This document shows positions 7,581-16,033 of a stretch of 61,244 nucleotides of DNA, one piece after another (positions within the stretch are counted from its first letter, which is position 1; the number at the start of each line of letters is the position of its first letter). The notes below the pieces were generated by a model that saw only the letters and a program-made list of their open reading frames with translations, was not told the origin of the DNA and made no database searches. This DNA comes from Pseudomonadota bacterium (GTDB lineage: Bacteria; Pseudomonadota; Alphaproteobacteria; Rhizobiales; Rhizobiaceae), in the NCBI GenBank assembly GCA_023419535.1, contig JAEZXX010000042.1, positions 1 through 61,244 on the forward strand, written 5' to 3'. Both the position numbers and the translations under genes were made by a program.

Positions 7581-8999
7581 TCACTCCGCCGCGATGCCGA
7601 GCGACGGGGCCGCCGGACGGTCAAGGACGAGGCTCCGGCAAAGAGCGTCGGCGGCCGGCAAGCGCTCGGGGCGCCGATCCGGCCGGCCGACCGAGAAATA
7701 CGCGAAGCCGTGGGCGGCCATGACCGCCGGCTCGTACAGATTGCGCCCGTCGAAGACGACCTTTTGCGTGAGGTTGGCGGCCAGGGACTCGAAATTGGGC
7801 GTGCGGAAGCTCTTCCAGTCCGTGGCGATCATCAGCGCGTCGGCGTTGCGGAGCGCGGCCTCCTTGGTGCCGCACAGGACGAGGTCGTCCCGCTCCCCGT
7901 AGAGCCTCTGGCACTCCTCCATGGCGACCGGGTCGTAGGCTTGGATGATCGCCCCGGCGTCCCAGAGGGCTTCCATGATGACCCGGGAGGGCGCCTCGCG
8001 CATGTCGTCGGTGTCCGGTTTGAAGGCGAGTCCCCACAGGGCCAGCCGGCGGTTCGCCACGCTCCCGAAATGGTCGAGGACCTGGGCGACCAGGACGGTC
8101 TTCTGAAGCTCGTTGCGCCGCCGCACGGCCTGCAACACCAGCGGATCGACCCCGAGCTCCAGTCCGATGTTGATGAGGGCGGAGACGTCCTTGGGAAAGC
8201 AGGAGCCGCCGTAGCCGATGCCCGGATGGATGTAGGCGTGACCGATCCGGGGATCGCTCCCGATGCCGCGCCGGACCATCTCGACGTCGGCGTCCAGCCG
8301 ATGCGCCAGATTGGCGATCTCGTTCATCAGGCTGATGCGCGTGGCCAGCATGCAGTTCGCCGCGTATTTGGTGAGCTCGGAGCTTCGACGGTCCATCACG
8401 ATGATCCTTTCGTGATTCCGGTTGAACGGCCTCAGAAGCTCGCGAAGGATGCCGACGGCCTGCGGATCGCTCGTGCCGACGATGATCCGGTCCGGATGGG
8501 TGCAGTCCTCGACGGCCGTGCCTTCCTTGAGGAACTCGGGCATGGAGACGACGCAGGCCTTTATGTCCGACCGGCCGCGGTCGGACAGGATCCGTCGCAT
8601 CAACGCCTCCAGCCGGTCGCCGCTGCCGACCGGGACCGTGCTCTTCACCGCCACCACCTGATCGCGTGTCATCTGCGCCGCGATGGCCTCGGCGACGCAC
8701 AGGACGTGGCTCAGATCGGCCGAGCCGTCCTCGTCGGGCGGGGTGCCGACCGCGATGATCTGGATGTCGGCGAACGCCAGGGCCTCCGCGGCCTGCGCGG
8801 AGAAGTGCAGACGCCCTTCCGAGACGGTGCTGCGGACGAGTTCGGCCAGGCCCGGTTCATGAAACGGCACGAGCCCGCGACGCAGCTCGCCGATCCGCGT
8901 CTTGTTCGTATCGATGCAGATCACCTCGTGGCCGGCGCCGGCCAGGACGCCCCCCTGCACCAGACCGACATATCCGACTCCGAAAACACCAACTCGCAT
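7581..8999 (-). CDS. UDP-glucose 6-dehydrogenase
   Basis: NAD-dependent four-electron oxidation of UDP-glucose to UDP-glucuronate, the precursor of acidic exopolysaccharide, capsule or glycolipid. The 472-aa protein begins with the NAD motif GVGYVG (7-12). Family hallmarks follow: GTPPDEDGSADLS (85-97), VPVGSGD, EFLKEGTA (155-162) and the catalytic C267 in GYGGSCFPKD. The start is ATG 8999; an upstream in-frame reading to 9098 adds a polar stretch ahead of the Rossmann motif. A purine-rich AGGGG lies about 10 nt upstream. It follows the ABC-2 exporter genes on the same strand after a 174-bp gap, so it may feed glucuronate into the product that the exporter carries. Symbols used for such genes include ugd, udg and rkpK. 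Confidence 0.93.
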   Translation of the reverse strand: MRVGVFGVGYVGLVQGGVLAGAGHEVICIDTNKTRIGELRRGLVPFHEPGLAELVRSTVSEGRLHFSAQAAEALAFADIQIIAVGTPPDEDGSADLSHVLCVAEAIAAQMTRDQVVAVKSTVPVGSGDRLEALMRRILSDRGRSDIKACVVSMPEFLKEGTAVEDCTHPDRIIVGTSDPQAVGILRELLRPFNRNHERIIVMDRRSSELTKYAANCMLATRISLMNEIANLAHRLDADVEMVRRGIGSDPRIGHAYIHPGIGYGGSCFPKDVSALINIGLELGVDPLVLQAVRRRNELQKTVLVAQVLDHFGSVANRRLALWGLAFKPDTDDMREAPSRVIMEALWDAGAIIQAYDPVAMEECQRLYGERDDLVLCGTKEAALRNADALMIATDWKSFRTPNFESLAANLTQKVVFDGRNLYEPAVMAAHGFAYFSVGRPDRRPERLPAADALCRSLVLDRPAAPSLGIAAE

Positions 9000-9173
9000 C
9001 CGCGCACCCCTGAAGACCGAGACACTTGTGTTGAGAAGACCATTCCTGGAATGCTGCCGTCCTTCGATGCATAGCGCCGGTCGATGTCGATCCTGCAATG
9101 TCGCCGGCGGCGATCATCCCGAGCGCGGGCGGACCGCTCCGGTCGGCCCCGTCGCCTCCCGGTCCAAGCGCCC

Positions 9174-9947
9174 TCACTGCCTGACCCTGCGCACGACGAT
9201 GATGTGGGAGACGACCGTGAGGCCGATGGCCCAGGCGAGGGTCAGGAGCACGACCGGCCAGCCGAGCGGCAGTCCCAGGAGCACGCCCCGGAAGCATTCG
9301 AGCAGCGGGACGAGCGGGTAGAGCCACATGAAGGTCTCCACCGGGTCGGGAAGACGATCGAGCGGGTACATGAAGCCGCCCATCAGGAACATGGGATAGA
9401 GCAGGTAGGCCTGGGCGAAGGCGAGGAACTGGTGCCGGGTCGTCAACCCCGCCACGCAGGTGCCGAGGGCCGAGAAGGTCAGGCTGCCGACCAGGCAGAG
9501 GAGAAGCGCCGGAGCGAGCCCGCTCGGGAGGAACTGCCCGGTCCCGTAGCCGAGCGCCAGGATGGCCATCGGCGTCAGCGACGTCCGGAACACGTTCCAG
9601 GCGAGGTCGCCGAGGATGTATTCGTCGAGGGTCACCGGCGTCACGGTGATGACGAGATGCAGCCGCTGGTCGTTCAGCCGGGTGTACCCGCCATAGGTCG
9701 CGGCGAAGTATCCCTGCCACATGGTCGAGAGGCCCACCATCCCGGCGAAGAGGAAGGCTCTGTAGCTGACCTCGGCTCCGTCGATCTCGATGACGGTCAC
9801 GAGCGTGCCGAGCCCGACGGTGAAGGAGAAGAGGAAGAGCGCCGGCTGCAGGACCATCGAGAATATCGCGAAGGGCCAACCGTAGCGGAAGACCTTGGCG
9901 TGGCGGACGAAGACGCGCGCGATCGCGGGGGCGGAGACCCAGGACAT
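9174..9947 (-). CDS. ABC-2 type transporter permease
   Basis: Integral membrane subunit of an ABC exporter, 257 aa with about six hydrophobic segments (for example the PALFLFSFTVGLG, LTPMAILALGYGTG, LLLCLVGSLTFSALG and LLTLAWAIGLTVV stretches). Its size and layout fit ABC-2/NodJ-like permeases that move polysaccharides, lipo-oligosaccharides or drugs. It starts 8 nt after the stop of the ATPase gene, so the two form one unit. The short loop SYRAFLFAGMVGLSTMWQGYF resembles NodJ-like proteins, but no nod synthesis genes are present. Confidence 0.82.
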   Translation of the reverse strand: MSWVSAPAIARVFVRHAKVFRYGWPFAIFSMVLQPALFLFSFTVGLGTLVTVIEIDGAEVSYRAFLFAGMVGLSTMWQGYFAATYGGYTRLNDQRLHLVITVTPVTLDEYILGDLAWNVFRTSLTPMAILALGYGTGQFLPSGLAPALLLCLVGSLTFSALGTCVAGLTTRHQFLAFAQAYLLYPMFLMGGFMYPLDRLPDPVETFMWLYPLVPLLECFRGVLLGLPLGWPVVLLTLAWAIGLTVVSHIIVVRRVRQ

Positions 9948-9955
9948 CGGTCCCC

Positions 9956-10750
9956 TCACCCGTCCGCGTGCGCCGGCGACACGAACACCGACATGTAGAC
10001 GCCCGTCAGGATCGCGCTCGCAGGCGCATTCTCGTCGTGCCCGTACATCCGGGCCAGTTCCGCGAGCGTGCCGCTGCAGGCGGTCCGCCCGGCCCGGATG
10101 AGCACGAAGCGGTGCGCGAGGGCGGCCGCCTCCTCCAGGTAATGGGTGGTGAGCAGGATCGACATGCCGCGGTCGAGACGCGCGCGCAGCTTGGACCACA
10201 GCATCTCCCGGATTTCCGGATCGAGGCTGGTGGTCGGCTCGTCGAGGATCAGAAGACGAGGATCGTTGATCAGCGCACGGGACAACTGGACCGTCCGCTT
10301 CATTCCGCCCGACAGCGTTCGCACCTCGGCCTGTTCGAGATGCCCGAGACCGAATTCGTCGAGGAGAGCGAGCGCCCGGCTCCGCGCCTCGCGCGCCGGA
10401 ATACCGAAGTAGCTGCCGTGCAGGACGAACTGCTCGACCACGGGCAGATCCGAATCCATCAGGACGTCCTGGAGACAGACGCCGAGCCGCGCTCGGGCCC
10501 GCCGCGGATCGGTTCGGACGCTGTGACCATCGAGCAGGACCTGGCCGCTCGCATAGTTCATCAAACCGATCACGCAGGAGATGGTCGTCGTCTTTCCCGA
10601 ACCGTTGGGACCGATCAAGGCAACGCATTCGCCTGGCCTGACGTCGAAGGAAACGTCCTCGATCCCTGATCGACCGCCGTTGCTCTTGCGGTATGTCTTC
10701 GAAATCCGCTGAACAGCGAGAACCGTCCCCTCTCCCCGCTGCGAATCCAT
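9956..10750 (-). CDS. ABC transporter ATP-binding protein (ABC-2/NodI-like)
   Basis: ATPase of 264 aa that powers the adjacent ABC-2 permease. It has Walker A GPNGSGKT (47-54), the Q-loop CLQD, the signature LSGGMKR, Walker B LLILDEPTTSLDP and the switch His in LLTTHYLEEAAAL. The C-terminal tail after about residue 225 is short and lacks a carbohydrate-binding domain, so substrate choice must lie in the permease. ATG 10750 opens directly into the AT-rich intergenic region shared with the divergent glycosyltransferase. Confidence 0.9.
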   Translation of the reverse strand: MDSQRGEGTVLAVQRISKTYRKSNGGRSGIEDVSFDVRPGECVALIGPNGSGKTTTISCVIGLMNYASGQVLLDGHSVRTDPRRARARLGVCLQDVLMDSDLPVVEQFVLHGSYFGIPAREARSRALALLDEFGLGHLEQAEVRTLSGGMKRTVQLSRALINDPRLLILDEPTTSLDPEIREMLWSKLRARLDRGMSILLTTHYLEEAAALAHRFVLIRAGRTACSGTLAELARMYGHDENAPASAILTGVYMSVFVSPAHADG

Positions 10751-10965
10751 GACGACCCCTGGATGTTCCCTCAGACCTTTATCTACTGCCCAATCCTTAT
10801 CCTTCCAGAGCGGATTCCTAAATTGATTAGATTGCCCATTTATGCATATAAAGTTGCATTTTTCGACTTCTACGAGGATTTTATACCACTATTTTAGATG
10901 ATCGATATCCGTTTTTCTCTCTCTAATTCTACTTACGACAGTCTGGTTTATTGTCAGGGACACTG
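10751..10965. promoter_or_regulatory. AT-rich divergent intergenic region (exporter / glycosyltransferase)
   Basis: 215 bp, strikingly AT-rich compared with the rest of the window, with runs such as TTTATGCATATAAA (10839-10852), GATTTTATACC and CCGTTTTTCTCTC. It must hold the promoters of both the exporter (minus) and the glycosyltransferase (plus). I cannot pick individual -35/-10 boxes with confidence. The composition fits either a silenced (H-NS-like/Ros-type regulated) promoter or a recently acquired segment. Confidence 0.5.
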
Positions 10966-12219
10966 ATGAAGACGACGATCATGATTTTCGTCGAATCGGA
11001 GAACGGTTTCGGTCATTTCAATGTCGTCGATCAGCTCGCCGGGGCCCTGTCTCGGCAGGGTTGCGAGACGATCGTCGTCTCGGGTTCGCTGTGGCACGCG
11101 GGCCAGGCATTCCGCTTCGGGCACGCCACGACGGTGGAACTGCCGGTCTCGCCTTCGCGCGGCACCCGCCCGGCCCTTCCGGAGGACGGTTTCGTCGAAG
11201 CGAAGCGTCTGGAGCGGGAGAGTTCAGCGCGCCGGCAAGCGGTCCACGCGGCTTGCCGGGACTTTCGTCCGTCGCTGATCCTCTTCGAGATCTATCCCTT
11301 CCGGATGCTCTATCGCGACCACGACCGGCACGCCCTCGACGCCTTCTATGCCGAGCGCGGCCATCGCCCGCCCGTCCTCTGTCTCAGCCGCGACATCGTC
11401 TTCAGCATCGATCCGGCCGGGACGGTCTCGCGCCTGAACGATCATTTCGACCGGGTCATCGTGCGGGGCGACGGCAGCGCGAACGAACTCGCGGACTGCA
11501 TGCCGGAATTCTCCAGGATCGAAATCCCGGTCGAGTATCTGGGAAGCATCGTCGCCCCTATGCCGCAGGTCGCCGCCCAGAGGCCAGGCGAGCGGCCGAT
11601 CGTCGTCTTCGCCGGCGGGGGGCATCGCGCGGGAGACGATCTCTTCCTGACGACCGCGATCCTGTCGAAGGAACGATCGGACGTCGGCCGAGATCGACCC
11701 TGGCACCTCTTCGTGTCCGCCAACTGCCCGGACGACCGGTTCCGCGCCTATGCCAGCCTCGCGGCCGGTCACGGCATCGACATCCACCGCCCCTGGCCGA
11801 ACCGCGCGTTCAAGCAGCTTCTGGCGAGCGCGCGCGCGGCCATCATCCGCGGGGGATACAATTCCACGCACGAGCTCATGCGGGCCGGCGTGCCCTTCGT
11901 GACGGTCCCGCGGGAGTCCCTTGGATCGAACGAGGAGCAGGCGATGCGTGCCCGCCTGACCGCACGCGCCGGCTACGGCGCCCTCGTTTGCGAGGACGAG
12001 TTGAACGGTCCGGATGCCGGGGCGCGACTGGCGGACGCGCTCGACCGGATCGCCACGCGGCCGGGCGCCAGCCCCGAGAAGGCTTCATTCGACGGGGCGG
12101 AGCGGATCGCGGGCCGCCTGCGGGAGCTTGCGTGCCAGGCCCGCCTCCCCGCAGAGGACGGTTCGGGCGCGGCCTATGACCTGCCGCGCAAAGGCGAGCG
12201 CGATCCGCACGCGAATTGA
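10966..12219 (+). CDS. Glycosyltransferase, GT28/MurG-like (COG4671-like)
   Basis: Predicted GT-B glycosyltransferase, 417 aa. The N-terminal domain opens IMIFVESENGFGHFN, the loop where MurG-type enzymes bind acceptor; the C-terminal nucleotide-sugar half has VVFAGGGHRAGDD and the signature IIRGGYNSTHELM, then PFVTVPR and NEEQAMRARL. This matches the GGYNT-E-PR-EQ-RA pattern of the GT28 C-terminal domain. ATG 10966 has CAGGGA 5-6 nt upstream and was preferred to the TTG at 10951. No membrane segment is evident, so it should act at the cytoplasmic face. Next to UDP-glucose dehydrogenase and an ABC-2 exporter, it may glycosylate the exported lipid or polymer, perhaps with glucuronate; this is inference. 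Confidence 0.78.
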   Translation: MKTTIMIFVESENGFGHFNVVDQLAGALSRQGCETIVVSGSLWHAGQAFRFGHATTVELPVSPSRGTRPALPEDGFVEAKRLERESSARRQAVHAACRDFRPSLILFEIYPFRMLYRDHDRHALDAFYAERGHRPPVLCLSRDIVFSIDPAGTVSRLNDHFDRVIVRGDGSANELADCMPEFSRIEIPVEYLGSIVAPMPQVAAQRPGERPIVVFAGGGHRAGDDLFLTTAILSKERSDVGRDRPWHLFVSANCPDDRFRAYASLAAGHGIDIHRPWPNRAFKQLLASARAAIIRGGYNSTHELMRAGVPFVTVPRESLGSNEEQAMRARLTARAGYGALVCEDELNGPDAGARLADALDRIATRPGASPEKASFDGAERIAGRLRELACQARLPAEDGSGAAYDLPRKGERDPHAN

Positions 12220-12318
12220 TCGTGGCGGGCCGGAGCGAGGATCGGTAAAGGGACGATCGTAAGTCACGCTGCGCTTCTCGAATGCCGTGGTGGACGCGGC
12301 GGCATTCGAAGGACAGAC

Positions 12319-12930
12319 ATGCATCGCTACCGATTTCCCAGCTCGTTCCTGCGCGACGTGGTCGCCTGCCTTCTCGCCACCGCGCTGATCGCCGCCTTCT
12401 CCTTCGCGGTCTTCGGCATCGAGTTCGGATCGGCCGAGGAAGGGCCGCTGGAGACGGTGCAGGAATGGCTCCTGGCGCTCGCCTTCGCGTTCCTCCTCTC
12501 CGCCGCCTGGCGACAGGAAGGCGCGCCGCGCCTGTCGTCCATGGGCGGAGCGGTCCTTGCGGCGGTCTTCTTCTTCCGCGAGCTGGAGCCGGTCGGCGAC
12601 GGGCCGATCGCGACCTATCTCCGGTCCGGCGCGTTCCGCCTGCACGAAACGATCGTCGTCGCGGCGCTCGCGGCGATCGCCGCGCCCCGCGCGATCCGCG
12701 TCCTGCCGGAGATCCTGCGGTGGTCGGCGAGCCGCGCCAGCTGGCCGCTCGTCCTGGCAGGCCTCGTCCTCGTCGCGGCGGACGCGATCGACGGGCGGCA
12801 CGTGCTCTGGGGCGTCGAACACCTTCCGCGCGCCATCGAGGAGACGATGGAGACCTTCGCCTACGCGGTCCTGCTCGCCTGCGCGGTGCGCTGGCACGCC
12901 GTCGCCCGGGCGAGCGGCGGACGGGGCTGA
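12319..12930 (+). CDS. Hypothetical multi-pass membrane protein
   Basis: 203 aa, function not recognised. About six hydrophobic segments alternate with conserved-looking acidic or charged residues: segment 1 (about 13-33), 2 (47-62), 3 (75-88), 4 (113-127), 5 (138-156) and 6 (178-194). Membrane-near motifs include FFFRELEP, FRLHETIVVA and LPRAIEETMETFAYAV. This spacing of buried Glu/Asp/His suggests an ion- or metal-handling or lipid-modifying membrane protein, but I cannot assign a family. It begins 99 bp after the glycosyltransferase on the same strand and is convergent with xdhC. It might belong to the glycosylation locus. Confidence 0.7.
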   Translation: MHRYRFPSSFLRDVVACLLATALIAAFSFAVFGIEFGSAEEGPLETVQEWLLALAFAFLLSAAWRQEGAPRLSSMGGAVLAAVFFFRELEPVGDGPIATYLRSGAFRLHETIVVAALAAIAAPRAIRVLPEILRWSASRASWPLVLAGLVLVAADAIDGRHVLWGVEHLPRAIEETMETFAYAVLLACAVRWHAVARASGGRG

Positions 12931-12982
12931 AGGGTTTCGGCGCTCGAGCCGGGATCCACCTTCGGGGCCCCCGCGCGTCACA

Positions 12983-13798
12983 TCAAAGGTCGCTTCGAGC
13001 GCGATCCTGCCCGAACAGGCGCGCCGATATCTCGGCGGCGGTGAGCGCCGCGATGATTTCGGGGCGCTTGTCGCGCACCGTGCCGCCGCCGATCGGGCAG
13101 ACGAGCGCACCGTCGCCGACCTCGCGGTCGGCCAGGGATCGCCGGAACAGCGCCCGCTTGGTCTTCGATCCGATCATCCCGACATAGGCGAAGCGCCGGG
13201 CGGCGAGCGCGTCGGCCGCGATCAGGAAATCCAGCGCGTGGTCGTGCGTCGCGATCACCACGGCGCTGCCCGCCGGGGCCGTCGCCAGCGCGGCTTCCGG
13301 CATCGCCATGAGCCGCCGCTCGACCTGCGGCGCCGCGGCACTGAGTTCGTCGGGCCGCCCGTCGATCAGGATCGTCTGCACCGGCAGGAGCAGGAGGCAG
13401 CGCGCCAGCGCCCGGCCGACATGGCCGGCCCCGAAGACGTAGACGTGCGGACGCGCCTGCCTCTGCGCTTCGATCTCGGCTCGCAGCGCGGCCCTTTCCG
13501 CCTCGTCGATGCGCTGCAGGCGCAGCGTCACCGCGCCGCCGCAGCATTGGCCGATCTCCGGCCCGAGCGGCACGACGAGCACGTCCTCGGCCGGGCCGCC
13601 TTCGAGCATGACCCCGGCGCGCTCCACCGCGATCTGCTCCAGCCGCCCGCCGCCGATCGTCCCCGCCACCGCCGCCGGGCCGACGATCATGAGGGCGTCG
13701 CGCTCGCGCGGCGCCGAGCCGCGCGTCTCGGCGACCGCGACGCGCACGACAGGCCCCTCGCCGGCGAGAAGGTCGTCGAAATTCGAGTGGGCGACCAT
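12983..13798 (-). CDS. xdhC: XdhC-family molybdenum cofactor insertion/maturation protein
   Basis: Binds molybdenum cofactor and delivers it, after sulfuration, to xanthine dehydrogenase-type enzymes. The 271-aa product has the N-terminal XdhC/CoxI domain (GSAPRERDALMIV, GTIGGGRLE, IGQCCGGAV at about 1-110) and a C-terminal Rossmann domain (VYVFGAGHVGRAL, about 120; YVGMIGSKTKRA; CPIGGGTVRDKRPEIIAAL). I took ATG 13798; an in-frame ATG at 13876 would add a Gly-rich polar stretch, so the exact start is uncertain. No xdhA/xdhB genes are adjacent; instead it follows the TRAP permease by 106 bp on the same strand. A partner molybdoenzyme must be elsewhere. Confidence 0.88.
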   Translation of the reverse strand: MVAHSNFDDLLAGEGPVVRVAVAETRGSAPRERDALMIVGPAAVAGTIGGGRLEQIAVERAGVMLEGGPAEDVLVVPLGPEIGQCCGGAVTLRLQRIDEAERAALRAEIEAQRQARPHVYVFGAGHVGRALARCLLLLPVQTILIDGRPDELSAAAPQVERRLMAMPEAALATAPAGSAVVIATHDHALDFLIAADALAARRFAYVGMIGSKTKRALFRRSLADREVGDGALVCPIGGGTVRDKRPEIIAALTAAEISARLFGQDRARSDL

Positions 13799-13904
13799 CG
13801 CTTCACCGCTGGGATCGAGCGCCCGGGGATGCGGCACGCGCGCCCGATCATAGCCGCCTCCCCCGGCGGCGGCCAAGCCGTCGGCAGAAGGCGCGAGCGG
13901 GGTT

Positions 13905-15950
13905 TCAGGCCGCTCGGCTTGCCCGCGCGTCGCCCTGGTGCCGCTTCCACAGAAGCGGGCGCAGCGCGATGGGCACGAGGATGGCGGTGCCGATGAGCGT
14001 CGTCGTCAGTTCGGGCGCGACGAGAAGGATCGCGGCGAAGGCGAGGAGGATGCGCTCCCACAAGAACAGGCGGTCGAGGAGATAGTCGGAGAAGGCCGCC
14101 GACAGCGCCGTGATGCCCAGGATGCAGCCGGTCGTGGCGAGGATGAACTCGTTCAGCGAGAAATCCTGCACCATGATCAGCATGGAGGGCGAGAACACGA
14201 AGACGAAGGGCACCAGGATCTTGCCCATGCCGAGCCGGAACGCGGTGTTGCCGGTCGAGAACGGGTTGGAATTGGCGATGCCCGCCGTCGCGTAGGCGCA
14301 CAGCGCCACCGGCGGCGTGATGTCGGCGAGGATGCCGTAGTAGAAGACGAAGAAGTGGGCGACGATCGGCTCGACGCCGAGGAGCCCGAGGATCGGCGCG
14401 GCCACCGTCACCATGATGAGGTAGTTCGCCGTCGTCGGCACGCCCGTCCCCATGACGATGCAGACGATTCCGGTCAGGATCAGCGTCATCAGGAGCGTCA
14501 GACCGGCGGTCGTCATCAGGTCGAAGGGGATGAAGGGTTCGATCGCGGCGGCCCAGTCGGCGGCGGTCCCCGTCACGATGTAGGCGACCTTGAAGGAGAC
14601 GCCCGTCAGCGTCACGACGCCGATGACGATGCCCACCGTCGCGGCCGCGGCGCCCACGGCGAGCGCGTATTTGGCGCCCATGACGAAGGCCTCGAAGACG
14701 TCCGAGGGCGTCAGCCGGTTGCGCGGGTTCAGGACACCGATGACGATGCAGGCGGTGATGCCCCAGAAGGCGGCCAGATACGGCGTGTAGCCGTTCATCA
14801 GGATGCTGACGAGGATGAAGAGCGGGAAGAGCGTCGGCCAGTCGCGCTTCAGGACCTGCCAGATCCTCGGCATCTCGTCCCGGGTGAGGCCCCGCAGTCC
14901 CTGTCGCTTGGCCTCGAAATGCACCTGCAACAGAACGCCGAAGAAGTGCATGAAGGCCGGCACCAGCGCGGCGATCATGATGTGCGTGTAGGGGATCCCC
15001 AGGAACTCGATCATCAGGAAGGCCGCCGCGCCCATGATCGGCGGGGTGATCTGCCCGCCGGTCGAGGCCGCAGCCTCGACGGCCGCCGCGAAGTGACGCG
15101 GATAGCCGACGCGGATCATGGCGGGAATGGTGAGCGAACCGGTCGTCACCGCGTTGGCGATGGAGGAGCCGGTGATCGTCCCCATCATGGCGGAGGAGAC
15201 GACGGCCACCTTGGCCGGGCCGCCCGAGAAGCGGCCGGCGATCGTGGTCGCGGCGTCGATGAAGAGCTGGCCGAGCCCCATGCGGGTGGCGAGCACGCCG
15301 AAGAGGACGAAGTGGAAGACGTAGGTCGCGACCACCCCGACCGGCAGGCCGTAGATGCCCTGGCTCGTCAGATACAGGTGGTTGACCATCGCCGACCAGC
15401 TCGCGCCCGGATGGACGAGGACGCCGGGCGCATGGCGCCCGAAGAGTCCGTAGGCGATGATCAGGATCGCGATGACCGGCAGCGGCCAGCCCATGGAGCG
15501 CCGCGTCGCCTCCAGGAGCACGACGATGAGGACCGTGCCCATCACGACGTCGATCGTCAGCGGATTGCCGACACGGAAGGCGAGTTCGGAGAAGATGTAG
15601 GGGACGTAGAGCGTCGAGACGACGGCCGCGGCCATCAGCGCCCAGTCGGTGAGTGGGATGCCCGCCGGTCGCCAGAGCGAGGAGGCGTAGAGCGTCCGGT
15701 CGCCGCGCTTGCCCGAGAAGACCAGGAAGATCAGCGCCAGCACGAAGGCCATGTGGACGCCGCGATGGGTGACCTCGCGCAGCAGGCCGAAGCCGGCCGT
15801 ATAATAGTGGAAGGCCGAGAGCGAGAAGAGCGCGATGGCCGCGATCCAGGCGGCGACCGGCCCGAGCGGACGAAAGCGGACCTCGGGGTCGAACTTCTCC
15901 TCCAGCTCGCGCGCCTTGGCTTCGTCGAAGGCGACCTCCTGTCCGGTCAT
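13905..15950 (-). CDS. TRAP transporter fused permease (DctQ-DctM, 4TM/12TM type)
   Basis: 681-aa membrane protein joining the small (DctQ) and large (DctM) TRAP subunits. About four segments occupy residues 30-200, and the long DctM part follows with family motifs such as TGSSIANAVTTGSLTIPAMIR (within it), GGQITPPIMGAAAFLM, YHTH-like loops and PTTANYLIM. The final roughly 80 residues are also hydrophobic (LDRLFLWERILLAFAAILLV). Fused permeases of this kind pair with TAXI-type binding proteins, exactly the upstream neighbour. ATG 15950 was chosen because residues upstream in frame are Arg/Pro-rich and antisense-like. Substrates of TAXI systems are generally unknown, with glutamate or 2-oxoglutarate suggested for some. 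Confidence 0.93.
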   Translation of the reverse strand: MTGQEVAFDEAKARELEEKFDPEVRFRPLGPVAAWIAAIALFSLSAFHYYTAGFGLLREVTHRGVHMAFVLALIFLVFSGKRGDRTLYASSLWRPAGIPLTDWALMAAAVVSTLYVPYIFSELAFRVGNPLTIDVVMGTVLIVVLLEATRRSMGWPLPVIAILIIAYGLFGRHAPGVLVHPGASWSAMVNHLYLTSQGIYGLPVGVVATYVFHFVLFGVLATRMGLGQLFIDAATTIAGRFSGGPAKVAVVSSAMMGTITGSSIANAVTTGSLTIPAMIRVGYPRHFAAAVEAAASTGGQITPPIMGAAAFLMIEFLGIPYTHIMIAALVPAFMHFFGVLLQVHFEAKRQGLRGLTRDEMPRIWQVLKRDWPTLFPLFILVSILMNGYTPYLAAFWGITACIVIGVLNPRNRLTPSDVFEAFVMGAKYALAVGAAAATVGIVIGVVTLTGVSFKVAYIVTGTAADWAAAIEPFIPFDLMTTAGLTLLMTLILTGIVCIVMGTGVPTTANYLIMVTVAAPILGLLGVEPIVAHFFVFYYGILADITPPVALCAYATAGIANSNPFSTGNTAFRLGMGKILVPFVFVFSPSMLIMVQDFSLNEFILATTGCILGITALSAAFSDYLLDRLFLWERILLAFAAILLVAPELTTTLIGTAILVPIALRPLLWKRHQGDARASRAA

Positions 15951-15982
15951 CTGAAGCGTTCCCCGTCCGTCCCGCAAAAGCG

Positions 15983-16009
15983 AGCGGGACCGGCACCGCC
16001 GATCCCGCT
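15983..16009 (-). other. Intercistronic hairpin between TAXI receptor and permease genes
   Basis: Stem AGCGGGA / TCCCGCT with a 13-nt loop, in the 83-bp gap after the receptor stop. No U-tract follows. Hairpins here commonly stabilise the abundant receptor mRNA or lower read-through into the permease; either role is inferred. Confidence 0.4.
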
Positions 16010-16033
16010 TCGTTCGTTCGTCGATGCCTGCCG

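Noticed and set aside
9174..9947. NodI/NodJ lipochito-oligosaccharide exporter
   Set aside because: Only general ABC-2 similarity; no nodABC or nod boxes, so a Nod-factor role is not supported.
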